Source: Tissierellia bacterium
GTDB taxonomy: Bacteria > Bacillota > Clostridia > Tissierellales > Tissierellaceae
Direction: 5' to 3'
NCBI GenBank assembly: GCA_012521625.1
Contig: JAAYLY010000080.1
Coordinates: forward strand, 1 to 24,740
Length of the DNA: 24,740 nucleotides
A program made the position numbers and the translations under genes. Below, piece by piece: positions 14,826 through 23,561 of this stretch (position 1 is the first letter of the stretch; each line of letters starts with the position of its first letter). The notes below the pieces were generated by a model that made no database searches, had not been told where the DNA came from, and saw nothing but the letters and a program-made list of their open reading frames with translations.

Positions 14826-16133
14826 TTATTCCGTTACTATTCCGTAGATTAACTCTGATGGTTCTACCTCTTTCTCTGAATAAGTGTAAGCCTTTAACAG
14901 CCTTTCTAAGGCTTTTTCTGTCTTTGCCTCATCATTGCTATGTATTCTAGCTATGGTATCTCCAGCTTCTACCCTGTCTCCAACTTTCTTGAATAATTCT
15001 ATTCCTACTGCTAAATCGATTACACTATCCTTATTTTCCCTTCCTGCACCTAATTCTAAGGCGCTCATACCTACTTCAACGGCTTCTATGTGCTTGATAT
15101 AGCCACCTTCTTCAGTCTTTACGTCAATTACATACTTAGCCTTTGGAAGTAGGTCTGGATTATCCACCACTGCTGGGTCTCCTCCCTGTCTTTGGATGAA
15201 TTCCTTAAACTTCTCTAGGGCTAAGCCCTTCTCCACTACTTCCTTCAATCTTGCTATGGCCTCTTCTTCATCCTCAACCACCTTAGATAAGACCAACATC
15301 TGAGCCCCTAATTTTAGACATAGTTCATACAGGTCTTCTGGTCCCTTTCCTTGCAATGTTTCGATGGCTTCCTTCACTTCTAGAGCATTTCCTACAGCCC
15401 TGCCTAGAGGCTGGTCCATATTGGAGATTACTGCCACCGTTTGACGACCCATGCTGTTTCCAATATTCACCATAATTCTAGCCAATTCAAAGGCATCCTC
15501 TTTTTCCCTCATAAAGGCACCGCTACCTGTTTTTACGTCTAATACAATGGCATCGGCCCCTGATGCCAACTTCTTACTCATGATGCTGCTGGCTATTAGG
15601 GACATGTTGTCCACTGTTGCAGTTACGTCCCTTAGGGCATAAAGCATCTTATCGGCTGGCGCCAGGTCGCCTGTCTGGGCACATACGGCTAGTTTTATTT
15701 CATTTACATTTTTTATGAAGTCTTCATTGGAGATCTCCACTGAAAAGCCTGGTATGGTCTCTAGCTTATCTATAGTTCCACCAGTATGGCCTAGTCCCCT
15801 ACCAGACATCTTAGCCACAGGCGCTCCCACTGCTGCCACCATAGGTCCCAATACTAGGGTGGTAGTATCCCCTACTCCACCTGTACTGTGTTTGTCTACC
15901 TTAACGCCATCTATTTCTGATAGGTCCAAAACATCACCAGAATTCATCATGGCTTCAGTTAGATAGACCGTCTCTTCCCTATTCATCTTTTGGAAGTAGA
16001 TGGCCATAAGTAGGGCAGAGGCTTGATAGTCAGGAATCCTCCCCTCCGTATAGCCTTTTATGAAAAAATCGATTTCTTCCTTACTAAGGGCATGCCCATT
16101 TCTCTTTTTCAAAATAATATCGTACATATTCAT
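14826..16133 (-). CDS. pdp: Pyrimidine-nucleoside phosphorylase
   Basis: Cleaves uridine, thymidine and deoxyuridine with phosphate to give the free base and (deoxy)ribose-1-phosphate. The 435 residues fit the family. N-terminal YDIILKKRNGHALSKEEI and the phosphate-binding VDKHSTGGVGDTTTL are typical. The thymidine/pyrimidine phosphorylase signature is present as MSGRGLGHTGGTIDKLE, and Lys and Ser residues for base binding occur in DLAPADKMLYALRD. Members with this pattern in Gram-positives are usually broad pyrimidine phosphorylases (Pdp) rather than strict thymidine phosphorylase (DeoA). The ATG at 16133 is chosen because GAGGTG lies six bases upstream; a GTG three codons earlier overlaps that site. 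It is the last gene of the operon, preceded by a hairpin at 16158-16192 that may reduce its expression. Confidence 0.94.
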   Translation of the reverse strand: MNMYDIILKKRNGHALSKEEIDFFIKGYTEGRIPDYQASALLMAIYFQKMNREETVYLTEAMMNSGDVLDLSEIDGVKVDKHSTGGVGDTTTLVLGPMVAAVGAPVAKMSGRGLGHTGGTIDKLETIPGFSVEISNEDFIKNVNEIKLAVCAQTGDLAPADKMLYALRDVTATVDNMSLIASSIMSKKLASGADAIVLDVKTGSGAFMREKEDAFELARIMVNIGNSMGRQTVAVISNMDQPLGRAVGNALEVKEAIETLQGKGPEDLYELCLKLGAQMLVLSKVVEDEEEAIARLKEVVEKGLALEKFKEFIQRQGGDPAVVDNPDLLPKAKYVIDVKTEEGGYIKHIEAVEVGMSALELGAGRENKDSVIDLAVGIELFKKVGDRVEAGDTIARIHSNDEAKTEKALERLLKAYTYSEKEVEPSELIYGIVTE

Positions 16134-16157
16134 ACCTTTCACCTCATTTCAAAGATG

Positions 16158-16192
16158 GAAAAAAGGCATTGGCAGTGTAAACCAACACCTTT
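16158..16192 (-). terminator. Intercistronic terminator-like hairpin between cdd and pdp
   Basis: Read leftward, AAAGGTGTTGG pairs with CCAATGCCTTT (11 pairs, two wobbles) around TTTACACTG, and is followed by a run of T. It starts about six bases after the cdd stop and ends 13 bases before the pdp ribosome binding site. It may be a partial terminator or an RNA processing/stability element. Confidence 0.65.
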
Positions 16193-16197
16193 TACTA

Positions 16198-16617
16198 TTA
16201 TTCTAAGTCCTTTGGTGTAAATGCTAATGGTAATATTTCATTAAGGGACAATACCTTATACTCATCTTCGCTTTTAGCTAAGATGATTTTAAAGTCTTCT
16301 AAATCACAGAATTCGGCCATAACTTGCCTACATACTCCACAAGGAGCTGCATATTCAAATTCGCCTTCAGGAGTACCAGCTGGACCGCCTACAACTGCTA
16401 TGGCTTCAAACTCCATGTCTCCTTCTGAGACTGCCTTGAAAAAGGCTGTCCTTTCGGCACAGTTACTAGGTGTATATCCAGCATTTTCAATATTGCAACC
16501 CCTATAGATCTTGCCATCTTTAGTCAAGAGGGCTGCTCCCACATTATAATGGGAATAGGGTGCATAGGAAGATTCCCTAGCTTTAAATGCTTCTCTTATT
16601 AGTTCCTTATAATCCAT
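16198..16617 (-). CDS. cdd: Cytidine deaminase
   Basis: Zinc-dependent hydrolytic deamination of cytidine and deoxycytidine to uridine and deoxyuridine, which the downstream phosphorylase can then split. It has 139 residues, typical of the small tetrameric Gram-positive enzymes. Visible residues are the substrate-binding GCNIENAGYTPSNCAER segment with Zn ligand Cys53 and catalytic Glu55, and the APCGVCRQ motif with Cys93 and Cys96. YAPYSHYNVGAAL at the N terminus is also typical. GGGGGGAG lies just upstream of the ATG. It follows the nupQ-like permease by 42 bases, inside the operon. Confidence 0.96.
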   Translation of the reverse strand: MDYKELIREAFKARESSYAPYSHYNVGAALLTKDGKIYRGCNIENAGYTPSNCAERTAFFKAVSEGDMEFEAIAVVGGPAGTPEGEFEYAAPCGVCRQVMAEFCDLEDFKIILAKSEDEYKVLSLNEILPLAFTPKDLE

Positions 16618-16659
16618 ATTACTCCCCCCGTTTAATTATATGATAGTTTTTATAATTTA

Positions 16660-17565
16660 TTATTTTTCATATGGTACTCCACTTGCCTTAGGTCCTACTG
16701 AACGACCAACAAAGACTACTAATACTATTACAGTTAGTACGTAGGGTAACATGGCTACAATTTGGCTTGATAGGAGGCTTCCACCACCAAGTTGTATAAC
16801 TAATGCCTGGGCTAGGCCGAAGAATAGGCATGATAGATATACTCCAACCGGCTTCCACTTACCAAAGATAACAGCAGTTAGGGCGATAAAGCCGTGGCCG
16901 CTAATGGCAGTTGGAACAAAGTTAGATAAGATGGAAAGGGTCATTGATGCTCCGCCTAAACCAGCCAAAAAGCCTGAAGTAATTACACAGATATATCTAA
17001 TCTTATATACATTTAAGCCTAAGCTGTCAGCTACCCTAGGATGCTCCCCTACTGAGCTTATCCTAAGCCCCCACTTAGTCTTAGCAAATATGAACCAAAT
17101 TACTAACATCAATATAAAGGCAATTACTGCCGTTACTTCAAAGTTCAGCCTGCTAAAGGCACCTAATACACTACTATCGCTAAATATCCTAGGCAACTTC
17201 TTAGGTACAGGTGGGGTATTTAAAGAACCAAAGACTATCCTAACTAAGAAGAGGGATGCTCCTGCCCCTAAAAGGTTGATGGCAATACCAGAAACGCTTT
17301 GGTCTGCCCTGAAGGATATGGAAGCTACAGCATGTAGTAAGGCCATAAGGGCTCCTGCTATACCTGCACATAGGAAACCTACCCAAGGGCTACCACTTAA
17401 ATAGGCCGCACTTACTCCAGTAGCTGCTCCTATGGTCATCATACCTTCTAAGCCGATATTAGTTACTCCACTCTTCTCGCTTATTAAGCCTCCTAGTGCA
17501 CCAAAGGCTAGAGGGGTGGAATACATCACCGTATTACTTATAAGGAGTAATAATTTACTTAACAT
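16660..17565 (-). CDS. nupQ: Nucleoside ABC transporter permease, NupQ-like
   Basis: One of the two membrane subunits of a BMP-type (RbsC/branched-chain-like) ABC importer, 301 residues with about eight to ten hydrophobic helices. The N-terminal region, TPLAFGALGGLISEKSGVTNIGLEGMM, shows the family's ISE-x-GV-NIGLEG pattern. The cytoplasmic loop contacting the ATPase is GLRISSVGEHPRVADSLGLNVYKIRY. The gene overlaps nupP by 11 bases, and its GGAGG ribosome binding site lies inside the end of nupP, so the two are translationally coupled. Homologues are NupQ/YufQ in Bacillus subtilis and NupC in Lactococcus. Uptake of nucleosides is inferred from neighbours cdd and pdp; the substrate specificity is otherwise not visible. 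Confidence 0.9.
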   Translation of the reverse strand: MLSKLLLLISNTVMYSTPLAFGALGGLISEKSGVTNIGLEGMMTIGAATGVSAAYLSGSPWVGFLCAGIAGALMALLHAVASISFRADQSVSGIAINLLGAGASLFLVRIVFGSLNTPPVPKKLPRIFSDSSVLGAFSRLNFEVTAVIAFILMLVIWFIFAKTKWGLRISSVGEHPRVADSLGLNVYKIRYICVITSGFLAGLGGASMTLSILSNFVPTAISGHGFIALTAVIFGKWKPVGVYLSCLFFGLAQALVIQLGGGSLLSSQIVAMLPYVLTVIVLVVFVGRSVGPKASGVPYEK

Positions 17566-18679
17566 CCTTTTTTCCTCCTCTTTGGTTGATTTTATTTATA
17601 ATTAGAGGAATAAGTGAAACTAAGGCCATACAGAATACTATGGTACCTATTAGGATATCGATGATTTCAGAAGGTGCACCGATCTCCAACTGTATGGTTC
17701 CACCACCATAGGTTAGTCCTGCAAATAGGAGGCCTGCAAAGATACATCCTATGGGAGAGCCTCCAGCCATTAAGGCCACTGAAAGTCCATTGAAACCATA
17801 ATTTTCCTGAGCCATCAACTCAAACAACCTATGGGATACCCCTGTAATAGACAAGGCACCTGATAGTCCGGCAATTGCACCTGCAATTAAAAAGGTCTGT
17901 ATGGTATTTTTAGCCACATTAATACCAGCAGCTTCAGATGCATGCTTGTTCATACCTACGGCCCTTAGTTCATATCCTATTGTAGTATTCTTCAATATGA
18001 AGTGTATAGTTAAGGCTACAATAATAGCTATTATAATCCCAATATTGGCACTTGTCTTTCCTATTACTTCCCTTATAAATTCATTATTTCTAATAACTTC
18101 CAAACCAGCCTCTGACATCTTCCAGTTGTAGATAGGGTCTAAGCCTGAAGCATTGATCTGGTAAGTAGTAGTGGTACCTGGCTCATGGAATCTTTCTAGA
18201 TTGACTATATAATTTCCTGCATAAAATGCAATCCAGTTAAACATTATTCCGGTAATTACTTCATGGATACCTCGCTTAGCCTTTAATAGGCCTGATATGG
18301 CACCATATAGACCACCGGCCAGGGTTCCTGCTAGTAGTACTAAAGGGAATTGAATATAGGAAGGAAAATCAAATAAAATTCCTACCACAGCTGCTGCAAT
18401 TGTACCTACGATATACTGGCCTTCAACTCCTATGTTGAAAAGTCCAACCCTTAAGGCAAAAGCAAAGCTTATACCAGTAAGTATTATGGGGGAGGCCTTA
18501 ATGATAATATTCATTATGTATCGAGGTTTTGAGAACATGCCTTTAAACAGGATACTATATACTTCAAGAGGGTTATATCCTGTAGCTCCTAATACTAATG
18601 CAGCAACTAAAAAGCCAATGAAGATAGCTATTACTGCAAAAGTAAACTGACTTCTTAAGATTTTCGATACCCTATCCAT
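17555..18679 (-). CDS. nupP: Nucleoside ABC transporter permease, NupP-like
   Basis: Second membrane subunit of the importer, 374 residues. The N-terminal helix (FAVIAIFIGFLVAALVLGATG) is followed by the family segment PIILTGISFAFALRVGLFNIGVEGQ, and later by the ATPase-contact loop YELRAVGMNKHASEAAGINVAKN. The central part shows the larger external region usual for NupP/YufP compared with NupQ. It overlaps the upstream ATPase gene by eight bases, with GGAGGG seven bases before its ATG; the close coupling implies assembly of one complex. The C-terminal RGGKKDVK encodes the ribosome binding site of nupQ. Guanosine or broad nucleoside import is known for the B. subtilis homologues; here it is inferred. 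Confidence 0.9.
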   Translation of the reverse strand: MDRVSKILRSQFTFAVIAIFIGFLVAALVLGATGYNPLEVYSILFKGMFSKPRYIMNIIIKASPIILTGISFAFALRVGLFNIGVEGQYIVGTIAAAVVGILFDFPSYIQFPLVLLAGTLAGGLYGAISGLLKAKRGIHEVITGIMFNWIAFYAGNYIVNLERFHEPGTTTTYQINASGLDPIYNWKMSEAGLEVIRNNEFIREVIGKTSANIGIIIAIIVALTIHFILKNTTIGYELRAVGMNKHASEAAGINVAKNTIQTFLIAGAIAGLSGALSITGVSHRLFELMAQENYGFNGLSVALMAGGSPIGCIFAGLLFAGLTYGGGTIQLEIGAPSEIIDILIGTIVFCMALVSLIPLIINKINQRGGKKDVK

Positions 18680-20213
18680 TGACTTTCCCTCCTGCCATTA
18701 ATAGACCGATGGTCCTTTCATCTATAGTGCCCTGCTCAAAGGTATCTACTATAGCCCCATCGTATATAACTGCTATGGTATCTGATAAATTCATTATTTC
18801 ATCTAATTCAAAGGAAATCAAGAGGATTGCCTTGCCCTTGTCCCTTTCCTGAACTAGGGTTTTGTGGATATATTCTATAGCACCCACATCCAGCCCCCTA
18901 GTAGGCTGAACTGCTATTAAGAGGTCTGGGTTATTTTCCAATTCACGGGCAATTATGACCTTCTGCTGATTTCCACCAGATAGGCCTTTAACTGGTAGGT
19001 TTTCACAGTCATCAGGCCTTATATCGAATTTCTTAATTAATTCCTTGGCCTTTTTAACAGCCTTATCTTTTAAAATGATTCCTCTTTTTGAATACTCCGG
19101 TTTATTAAAGCTTTCAAGGATGACATTTTCAGCAACGGTAAAGTCTAATACTAGGCCTACCTTCTGCCTATCCTCATGGATAGTTGCCACCTTATTTTCA
19201 ATTACGTTCTTTGGAGAAGTATTCTGTATTTCCTTTCCATTTATCTTTATCTCACCCTTATCCGTAGGCCTTAAGTTGGTGATGGCTTCTACTAATTCCT
19301 TCTGCCCATTTCCATCAACACCTGCAATACCTAAGATCTCTCCCCTTCGGATCTTTAAATTCAAACCCTTTACTGCATATAGGTCCTTTTCATTTTTCAC
19401 ATATAGGTCATCGATTTCAAAGACCACATCCCCAAATTTAGCAGGAGACTTATCTACTACTAGATTAACTGCTCTTCCTACCATCAGGTTGGCCAATTCC
19501 TCTTCACTTACATTGGCCACATCAACAGTATCTATATACTTACCCCTGCGGAGGATAGTACACTTTTCTGCTGATTGCTTAATCTCCTTTAGTTTGTGGG
19601 TAATGATTATGACAGTCTTTCCATCATCTACCAACTTGTGCATGATATTTAAAAGCTCTTCTATTTCTTGGGGAGTTAATACAGCTGTAGGTTCGTCTAA
19701 TATTAAAATATCAGCCCCTCTATAAAGGGCCTTTATAATCTCTACCTTCTGCTGCATTCCTACGGAAACTTCTTCTATTACTGCATTTGGATCTACTTCT
19801 AAGCCATATTTCTCTATTATATCTAGAATCTTCTTATTTGCCTTATCTATATCTATAACACCAAAGCCCTTAGTTTCCTCCATTCCAAGGATTATGTTTT
19901 GAGCTATGGTGAAGTTTTCAACTAACATAAAGTGCTGATGAACCATACCTATACCATGTTCTATGGCTACGTTAGGGTTTTTCACATCTACCTTCTTACC
20001 ATTGATGTAGATTTCCCCCTCATCTGCATTCAGTAGTCCATATAGTATACTCATCAGGGTAGTTTTACCGGCACCATTCTCTCCTAAAATGGAGTGAATG
20101 GTGCCCCTTTTTATATCTATGTCAACACTATCTAATGCAGTGAATGTACCGAATCTTTTCGTAATCCCTCTCATTTGAACTGCATAATCTTCCTGAATCC
20201 TCACAACACGCAC
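18672..20213 (-). CDS. nupO: Nucleoside ABC transporter ATP-binding protein, NupO-like
   Basis: A tandem ATPase of 513 residues that powers the importer. The first cassette has Walker A GENGAGKT (residues 44-51), a degenerate signature VSVGMQQK, and Walker B ILILDEPTAVLTP. The second has a degenerate Walker A (GVDGNGQKEL), a good LSGGNQQKVIIARE signature, and LLIAVQPTRGLDVGA. This asymmetric pattern is usual for RbsA/YufO-type proteins. The start is uncertain: GTG at 20213 has AAGGA only two bases upstream, while GTG at 20204 (VRIQEDYAVQMRGITKRF) has better spacing; homologues usually begin only a few residues before MRGITKRF. It follows the bmpA gene by about 24 bases. Confidence 0.93.
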   Translation of the reverse strand: MRVVRIQEDYAVQMRGITKRFGTFTALDSVDIDIKRGTIHSILGENGAGKTTLMSILYGLLNADEGEIYINGKKVDVKNPNVAIEHGIGMVHQHFMLVENFTIAQNIILGMEETKGFGVIDIDKANKKILDIIEKYGLEVDPNAVIEEVSVGMQQKVEIIKALYRGADILILDEPTAVLTPQEIEELLNIMHKLVDDGKTVIIITHKLKEIKQSAEKCTILRRGKYIDTVDVANVSEEELANLMVGRAVNLVVDKSPAKFGDVVFEIDDLYVKNEKDLYAVKGLNLKIRRGEILGIAGVDGNGQKELVEAITNLRPTDKGEIKINGKEIQNTSPKNVIENKVATIHEDRQKVGLVLDFTVAENVILESFNKPEYSKRGIILKDKAVKKAKELIKKFDIRPDDCENLPVKGLSGGNQQKVIIARELENNPDLLIAVQPTRGLDVGAIEYIHKTLVQERDKGKAILLISFELDEIMNLSDTIAVIYDGAIVDTFEQGTIDERTIGLLMAGGKVNG

Positions 20214-20237
20214 CGTCCTTCTATTTATCCAACTGAA

Positions 20238-21296
20238 TTAGTTAACAAATGCTTCGAAAGTAGCTTGGTCATGTGGTGGATCTATTTCCCCATTGATGAT
20301 CATCTCTTGGATTTCCATGGCCTTTTCATATACTGCTGGATCCATATTTGGGTTGTTAGCAGGAATACCAACTCCACCGTTTTCTAGACCATAGTAGATA
20401 ATTTGTCCACCTAGATCTTCACCCTCTAAGATTCTCTTAGATAGGTCTTTTGTTATAACTCCTACATTCTTTAAAGCAGAAGTTAATACATTATCAGGAG
20501 CTAGATAGGATTGGTCACGGTCTACTCCTATTACCCACTTATTATCTTCTACAGCTTGTTCTATAACACCGTTACCAGTAGCACCAGCTGCTACGAAGAT
20601 TATGTCGTTACCATCGTTATATAGGGATGCAGCTATAGCCTTACCCTTAGCAGCATCAGTGAAGCTTTCTGCAATTTGTACGTCTACTTGGATTTCCTTG
20701 CCTAATTCCTTAGCAGCATAGTCTACACCTGCTCTAAATCCATACTCAAAGTAATCCATAACAGGACTTCTCATACCGCCTACATAAGCAACCTTGTTGG
20801 TTTCTGTAGTTAATCCTGCTATGTAACCAACGATGAAGGATGCTTCTTCCATATTAAACATTGCTGATGTAACATTATCAAGCATTTCTTCAAATACATG
20901 GTCTACGATGGCATACTTTTGATCTGGGTTCATTTGGGCACTATTGTATAGTGGCTCAGCTGTATTAAAGCCTATTCCCCAGATAAGGTCGTGTTCACCA
21001 TCTACAGCTTTATCAAAGTTTGTAGCTAAGTCTGATATTTGTACAGTTTCTATAAAGGATGCTGCAATACCAGTTTCCTCTTGGAAAGCTTGTAACCCTT
21101 CCCAAGCACCTTGGTTATAACTTTGGTCGTTTACTCCACCAACGTCTGCAACCATTATTACGGATTGTTCTTTTTGCTCACTAGCTTGTCCATTGTCTGA
21201 ATCCTTAACGCCTGTTGATGAGTTAGAAGAACCGCAGCCTGTTACTACCAGGGCCAACATACTGATTGCTAATAATAAAGCAATTGTCTTTTTCAT
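20238..21296 (-). CDS. bmpA: BMP-family nucleoside-binding lipoprotein
   Basis: Surface lipoprotein that captures nucleosides for the NupOPQ-like transporter, 352 residues. The signal peptide ends ALVVTGCGSS with the lipid-anchored Cys at position 21, followed by a Ser/Asn/Gln linker. Domain landmarks are VADVGGVNDQSYNQGAWEGL, where the conserved Asp and Asn bind the ribose and base in TmpC/PnrA homologues, WGIGFNTAEPL, IVGYIAGLTTETNKVAYVGG, IIFVAAGATGNGV, and VIGVDRDQSYLAP with a conserved binding Asp. AAGGAG lies about eight bases before the ATG. It is 26 bases downstream of the activase gene and upstream of the ATPase, linking the glycyl radical pair to nucleoside uptake. The equivalent B. 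subtilis gene is nupN (yufN). Confidence 0.93.
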   Translation of the reverse strand: MKKTIALLLAISMLALVVTGCGSSNSSTGVKDSDNGQASEQKEQSVIMVADVGGVNDQSYNQGAWEGLQAFQEETGIAASFIETVQISDLATNFDKAVDGEHDLIWGIGFNTAEPLYNSAQMNPDQKYAIVDHVFEEMLDNVTSAMFNMEEASFIVGYIAGLTTETNKVAYVGGMRSPVMDYFEYGFRAGVDYAAKELGKEIQVDVQIAESFTDAAKGKAIAASLYNDGNDIIFVAAGATGNGVIEQAVEDNKWVIGVDRDQSYLAPDNVLTSALKNVGVITKDLSKRILEGEDLGGQIIYYGLENGGVGIPANNPNMDPAVYEKAMEIQEMIINGEIDPPHDQATFEAFVN

Positions 21297-21322
21297 CTCT
21301 TACTCTCCTTTTCTAGTGTAGT

Positions 21323-22045
21323 TTAAGTTATTTTAACCTTTTTGAAGCCCAATTCCAATGCCAATTCCTTCAAATAATTCATATATTCATCGGATGGGCT
21401 CTCTGCTTCCTTAAGCCTACCTATGACTCCATGGTTTCTAAACTTAATTAACTTCAAATTAGTGTAACTAATTTTTTCACCAATGGTAGATTTAATCCCT
21501 TTTAGGATATCCTCTGCATCTACCTCATCAGGAATGCATACAATCCTTATCTCTTCCAGCTTATCTAGGTCAGATAAGAATTTTAAATTCTTTAATACAT
21601 TCCTATTATTGCCACCGGTAAGCTTGTTAAATTTTTCATTATCCCAAGCCTTAACATCCAGCATAACTCCACTGCATACTTCTATTAGCTCAGGATATTT
21701 TGATAAGTCGATAGTACCATTACTATCAATTAGGCAGGATAAACCTGCCTTTTGTCCTAAAGTAAATAACTCTACTAAGAATTCAGGATAGAGGGTACAT
21801 TCCCCTCCAGAGACGGTAATGCCTCGGATGAAGGGAATGTCCCTTTCTACTTCTTTAAATACTTCCTCAGCTGTCATCCATTTAATCTCTTCAGTTGGAG
21901 AAGATTCGGTGCACATTTCTTGAGTTTCAGGATTGTGGCAATATGCACACCTAATATTGCAGCCTTGGAGGAATATTGCTGTACGATTGCCTGGTCCATC
22001 CACTAAACTATGCGGGATTATCTTGCGAACTGGAGCTTTTATCAT
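21323..22045 (-). CDS. yjjW: Radical-SAM glycyl radical enzyme activase, YjjW-like, lacking the ferredoxin insert
   Basis: Installs the glycyl radical on the neighbouring YjjI-family enzyme using SAM and one [4Fe-4S] cluster. The cluster motif is Cys29-x3-Cys33-x2-Cys36 in GCNIRCAYCHNPET, preceded by SLVDGPGNRTAIFLQ. The SAM-binding SGGECTLYPEF follows near residues 79-89, and DSNGT and MLDVKAWD come later. It has 240 residues, versus roughly 287 in E. coli YjjW, which carries two ferredoxin-type cluster motifs after the radical-SAM motif. Here only 12 residues (46-57) separate Cys45 from MTAEEV, so that insert is absent and the enzyme resembles PflA in layout. The ATG overlaps the YjjI stop (ATGA), implying tight translational coupling with its substrate enzyme. 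Pairing with YjjI is inferred from position. Confidence 0.9.
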   Translation of the reverse strand: MIKAPVRKIIPHSLVDGPGNRTAIFLQGCNIRCAYCHNPETQEMCTESSPTEEIKWMTAEEVFKEVERDIPFIRGITVSGGECTLYPEFLVELFTLGQKAGLSCLIDSNGTIDLSKYPELIEVCSGVMLDVKAWDNEKFNKLTGGNNRNVLKNLKFLSDLDKLEEIRIVCIPDEVDAEDILKGIKSTIGEKISYTNLKLIKFRNHGVIGRLKEAESPSDEYMNYLKELALELGFKKVKIT

Positions 22046-23538
22046 ACTCCTCTAACCTTTCTGTTTTGTAGCTTGTTGTTGTCATAATTTGGTGCTCCCA
22101 GATGGGTAGTATTTTGCAACACCTGCTCACCTTTTTTGTATTTCTCAATTTCGCTTCTCTTAACTAGATAGCCAGTTATCCTTACAAGGTCGCCATTTTC
22201 CTCATAGAAGGCTATATACTTAACTCCTAAGTCAAAGGCTCCCTTTACTATATCTAACATGGCTGAAGGATTGTTCCTAGCCGTAGTTTCCATGGCAAAT
22301 ATATCACTACATCCTGTTGGAATTAGCTTATGGAATCTTGCACTGTGGCGTAGGTGGTCTGACATATTTTCAGGTTCATCACCTATTGGAATCCTTACTC
22401 CAGCTGTAATTCCAATATCATAATCCATACCTACCTGGGCATGAAGCAGGAAGCGGTTATTAGATATTGGTGAATATAAAGCTGGAAATTCTGAAAGGAA
22501 TTCATGGATAGTATGCATGATTCTGTCAGCTAAGTCATCAGCTTCCTTGTCATGACCATATCGTTTTCCTTCATCCTTCATTAGGATGTTTGTACAGTCA
22601 GCCAAGCCTACGATTCCATACATTCCTATGAACCTATCCTTATGGATTAAACCTTCTTTTACTAAGAAGGAGCTTTCAAAGAATCCTGATTCCTCAACTA
22701 GGAAGCGAATCCTTTCATTCATGTAGTTTGCCAGAGCTTCTAAGCATTCTGGTAATATTGTATCGAAGAAGTGGTCTACATCCTTAGCTAGTTTGGCTGC
22801 ATTTGGTAATACTACCCTAGCTAAAGTATAGGCCCCTCCACCTATTGGTAGGATGTTATAACAACTGGCAATACCATAATCGGTAGTATAGGTATCCTTA
22901 TTAAGCTTGTGGTTGCAGATTGCTGGATTAGCACAGAACATAGTAGTGTATAGGGCTAGTTCTGCTATTTCATCAGAAGTTATATCTGGGTCATACTTAA
23001 AGGTAAAGTTAGGAACCGCATTCTGCAACTCCCTTTCCACTTCTAAAATAAGCCTTCCAGCACGTGTATCCTCTGGTCCCAGGTTGGCGTGACAGAAACT
23101 ATCGGTTATAGTTCTATCGATATAGTTTAAGAATAATTTTAGCTTTTTCTTAATCTCCTCATCTGTATATCCATCTAGGAAGGGAGCTATCATCTTATCT
23201 AGATTCCCTAAATATATTGGGAAGCTAGTAATTGAAGGAACATGACGATAAAGGATCATCAAGGCATTTAATAACTCATCTAGATCCTTTGGTGGTTCTA
23301 TTTGTAAGAATTCACTACCTTCCTTTATGAACTTATCGTAGTCTGGTAAAATATAGCGTGGACGATAAGGAGCATTTCCTTCAAATAGGTTATCGATTGC
23401 ATTCTTTTCAAAATAGTATTGAGTCTTTTCTGGTATATGAAGCACGTCTAACGTGTTTTCTGCAGCTTGAGCTAAAGAAAGAACTTTTTGCTCATAAGTT
23501 AACTTTTGACTTTTAACTAATCCTAAAATATCAGTCAT
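22042..23538 (-). CDS. yjjI: YjjI-family glycyl radical enzyme (function unknown)
   Basis: A glycyl radical enzyme of 498 residues, shorter than pyruvate formate-lyase or the diol dehydratases and matching the YjjI (DUF3029) family. The radical site is Gly456 in the C-terminal RITGYLVKR, equivalent to the RVSGY of pyruvate formate-lyase. Candidate thiyl-radical Cys residues include the one in IASCYNILPIGGGAY and the pair around MFCANPAICNHKL. Other landmarks are HANLGPEDTRAGR and DCTNILMKDEG. No reaction is established for this family to my knowledge. The ATG at 23538 has AAAGGGG nine bases upstream; the ATG three codons earlier touches that site. It lies 23 bases after the Crp/Fnr regulator and overlaps the activase. 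The rest of the operon imports and degrades pyrimidine nucleosides, and in E. coli yjjI/yjjW are beside deoCABD, so a nucleoside-derived substrate is likely. Confidence 0.9.
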   Translation of the reverse strand: MTDILGLVKSQKLTYEQKVLSLAQAAENTLDVLHIPEKTQYYFEKNAIDNLFEGNAPYRPRYILPDYDKFIKEGSEFLQIEPPKDLDELLNALMILYRHVPSITSFPIYLGNLDKMIAPFLDGYTDEEIKKKLKLFLNYIDRTITDSFCHANLGPEDTRAGRLILEVERELQNAVPNFTFKYDPDITSDEIAELALYTTMFCANPAICNHKLNKDTYTTDYGIASCYNILPIGGGAYTLARVVLPNAAKLAKDVDHFFDTILPECLEALANYMNERIRFLVEESGFFESSFLVKEGLIHKDRFIGMYGIVGLADCTNILMKDEGKRYGHDKEADDLADRIMHTIHEFLSEFPALYSPISNNRFLLHAQVGMDYDIGITAGVRIPIGDEPENMSDHLRHSARFHKLIPTGCSDIFAMETTARNNPSAMLDIVKGAFDLGVKYIAFYEENGDLVRITGYLVKRSEIEKYKKGEQVLQNTTHLGAPNYDNNKLQNRKVRGV

Positions 23539-23561
23539 CAACACCATCCCCTTTAAAAAAA

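Noticed and set aside
16751..17404. 217-codon open frame on the plus strand
   Set aside because: It lies wholly antisense to the well-supported NupQ-like permease, lacks a family pattern and has no ribosome binding site of note; it is a shadow of the real gene.
19045..19725. 226-codon open frame on the plus strand
   Set aside because: It is antisense to the NupO-like ATPase, Ser/Phe-rich in the way mirror frames of such genes are, and has no recognisable domain.
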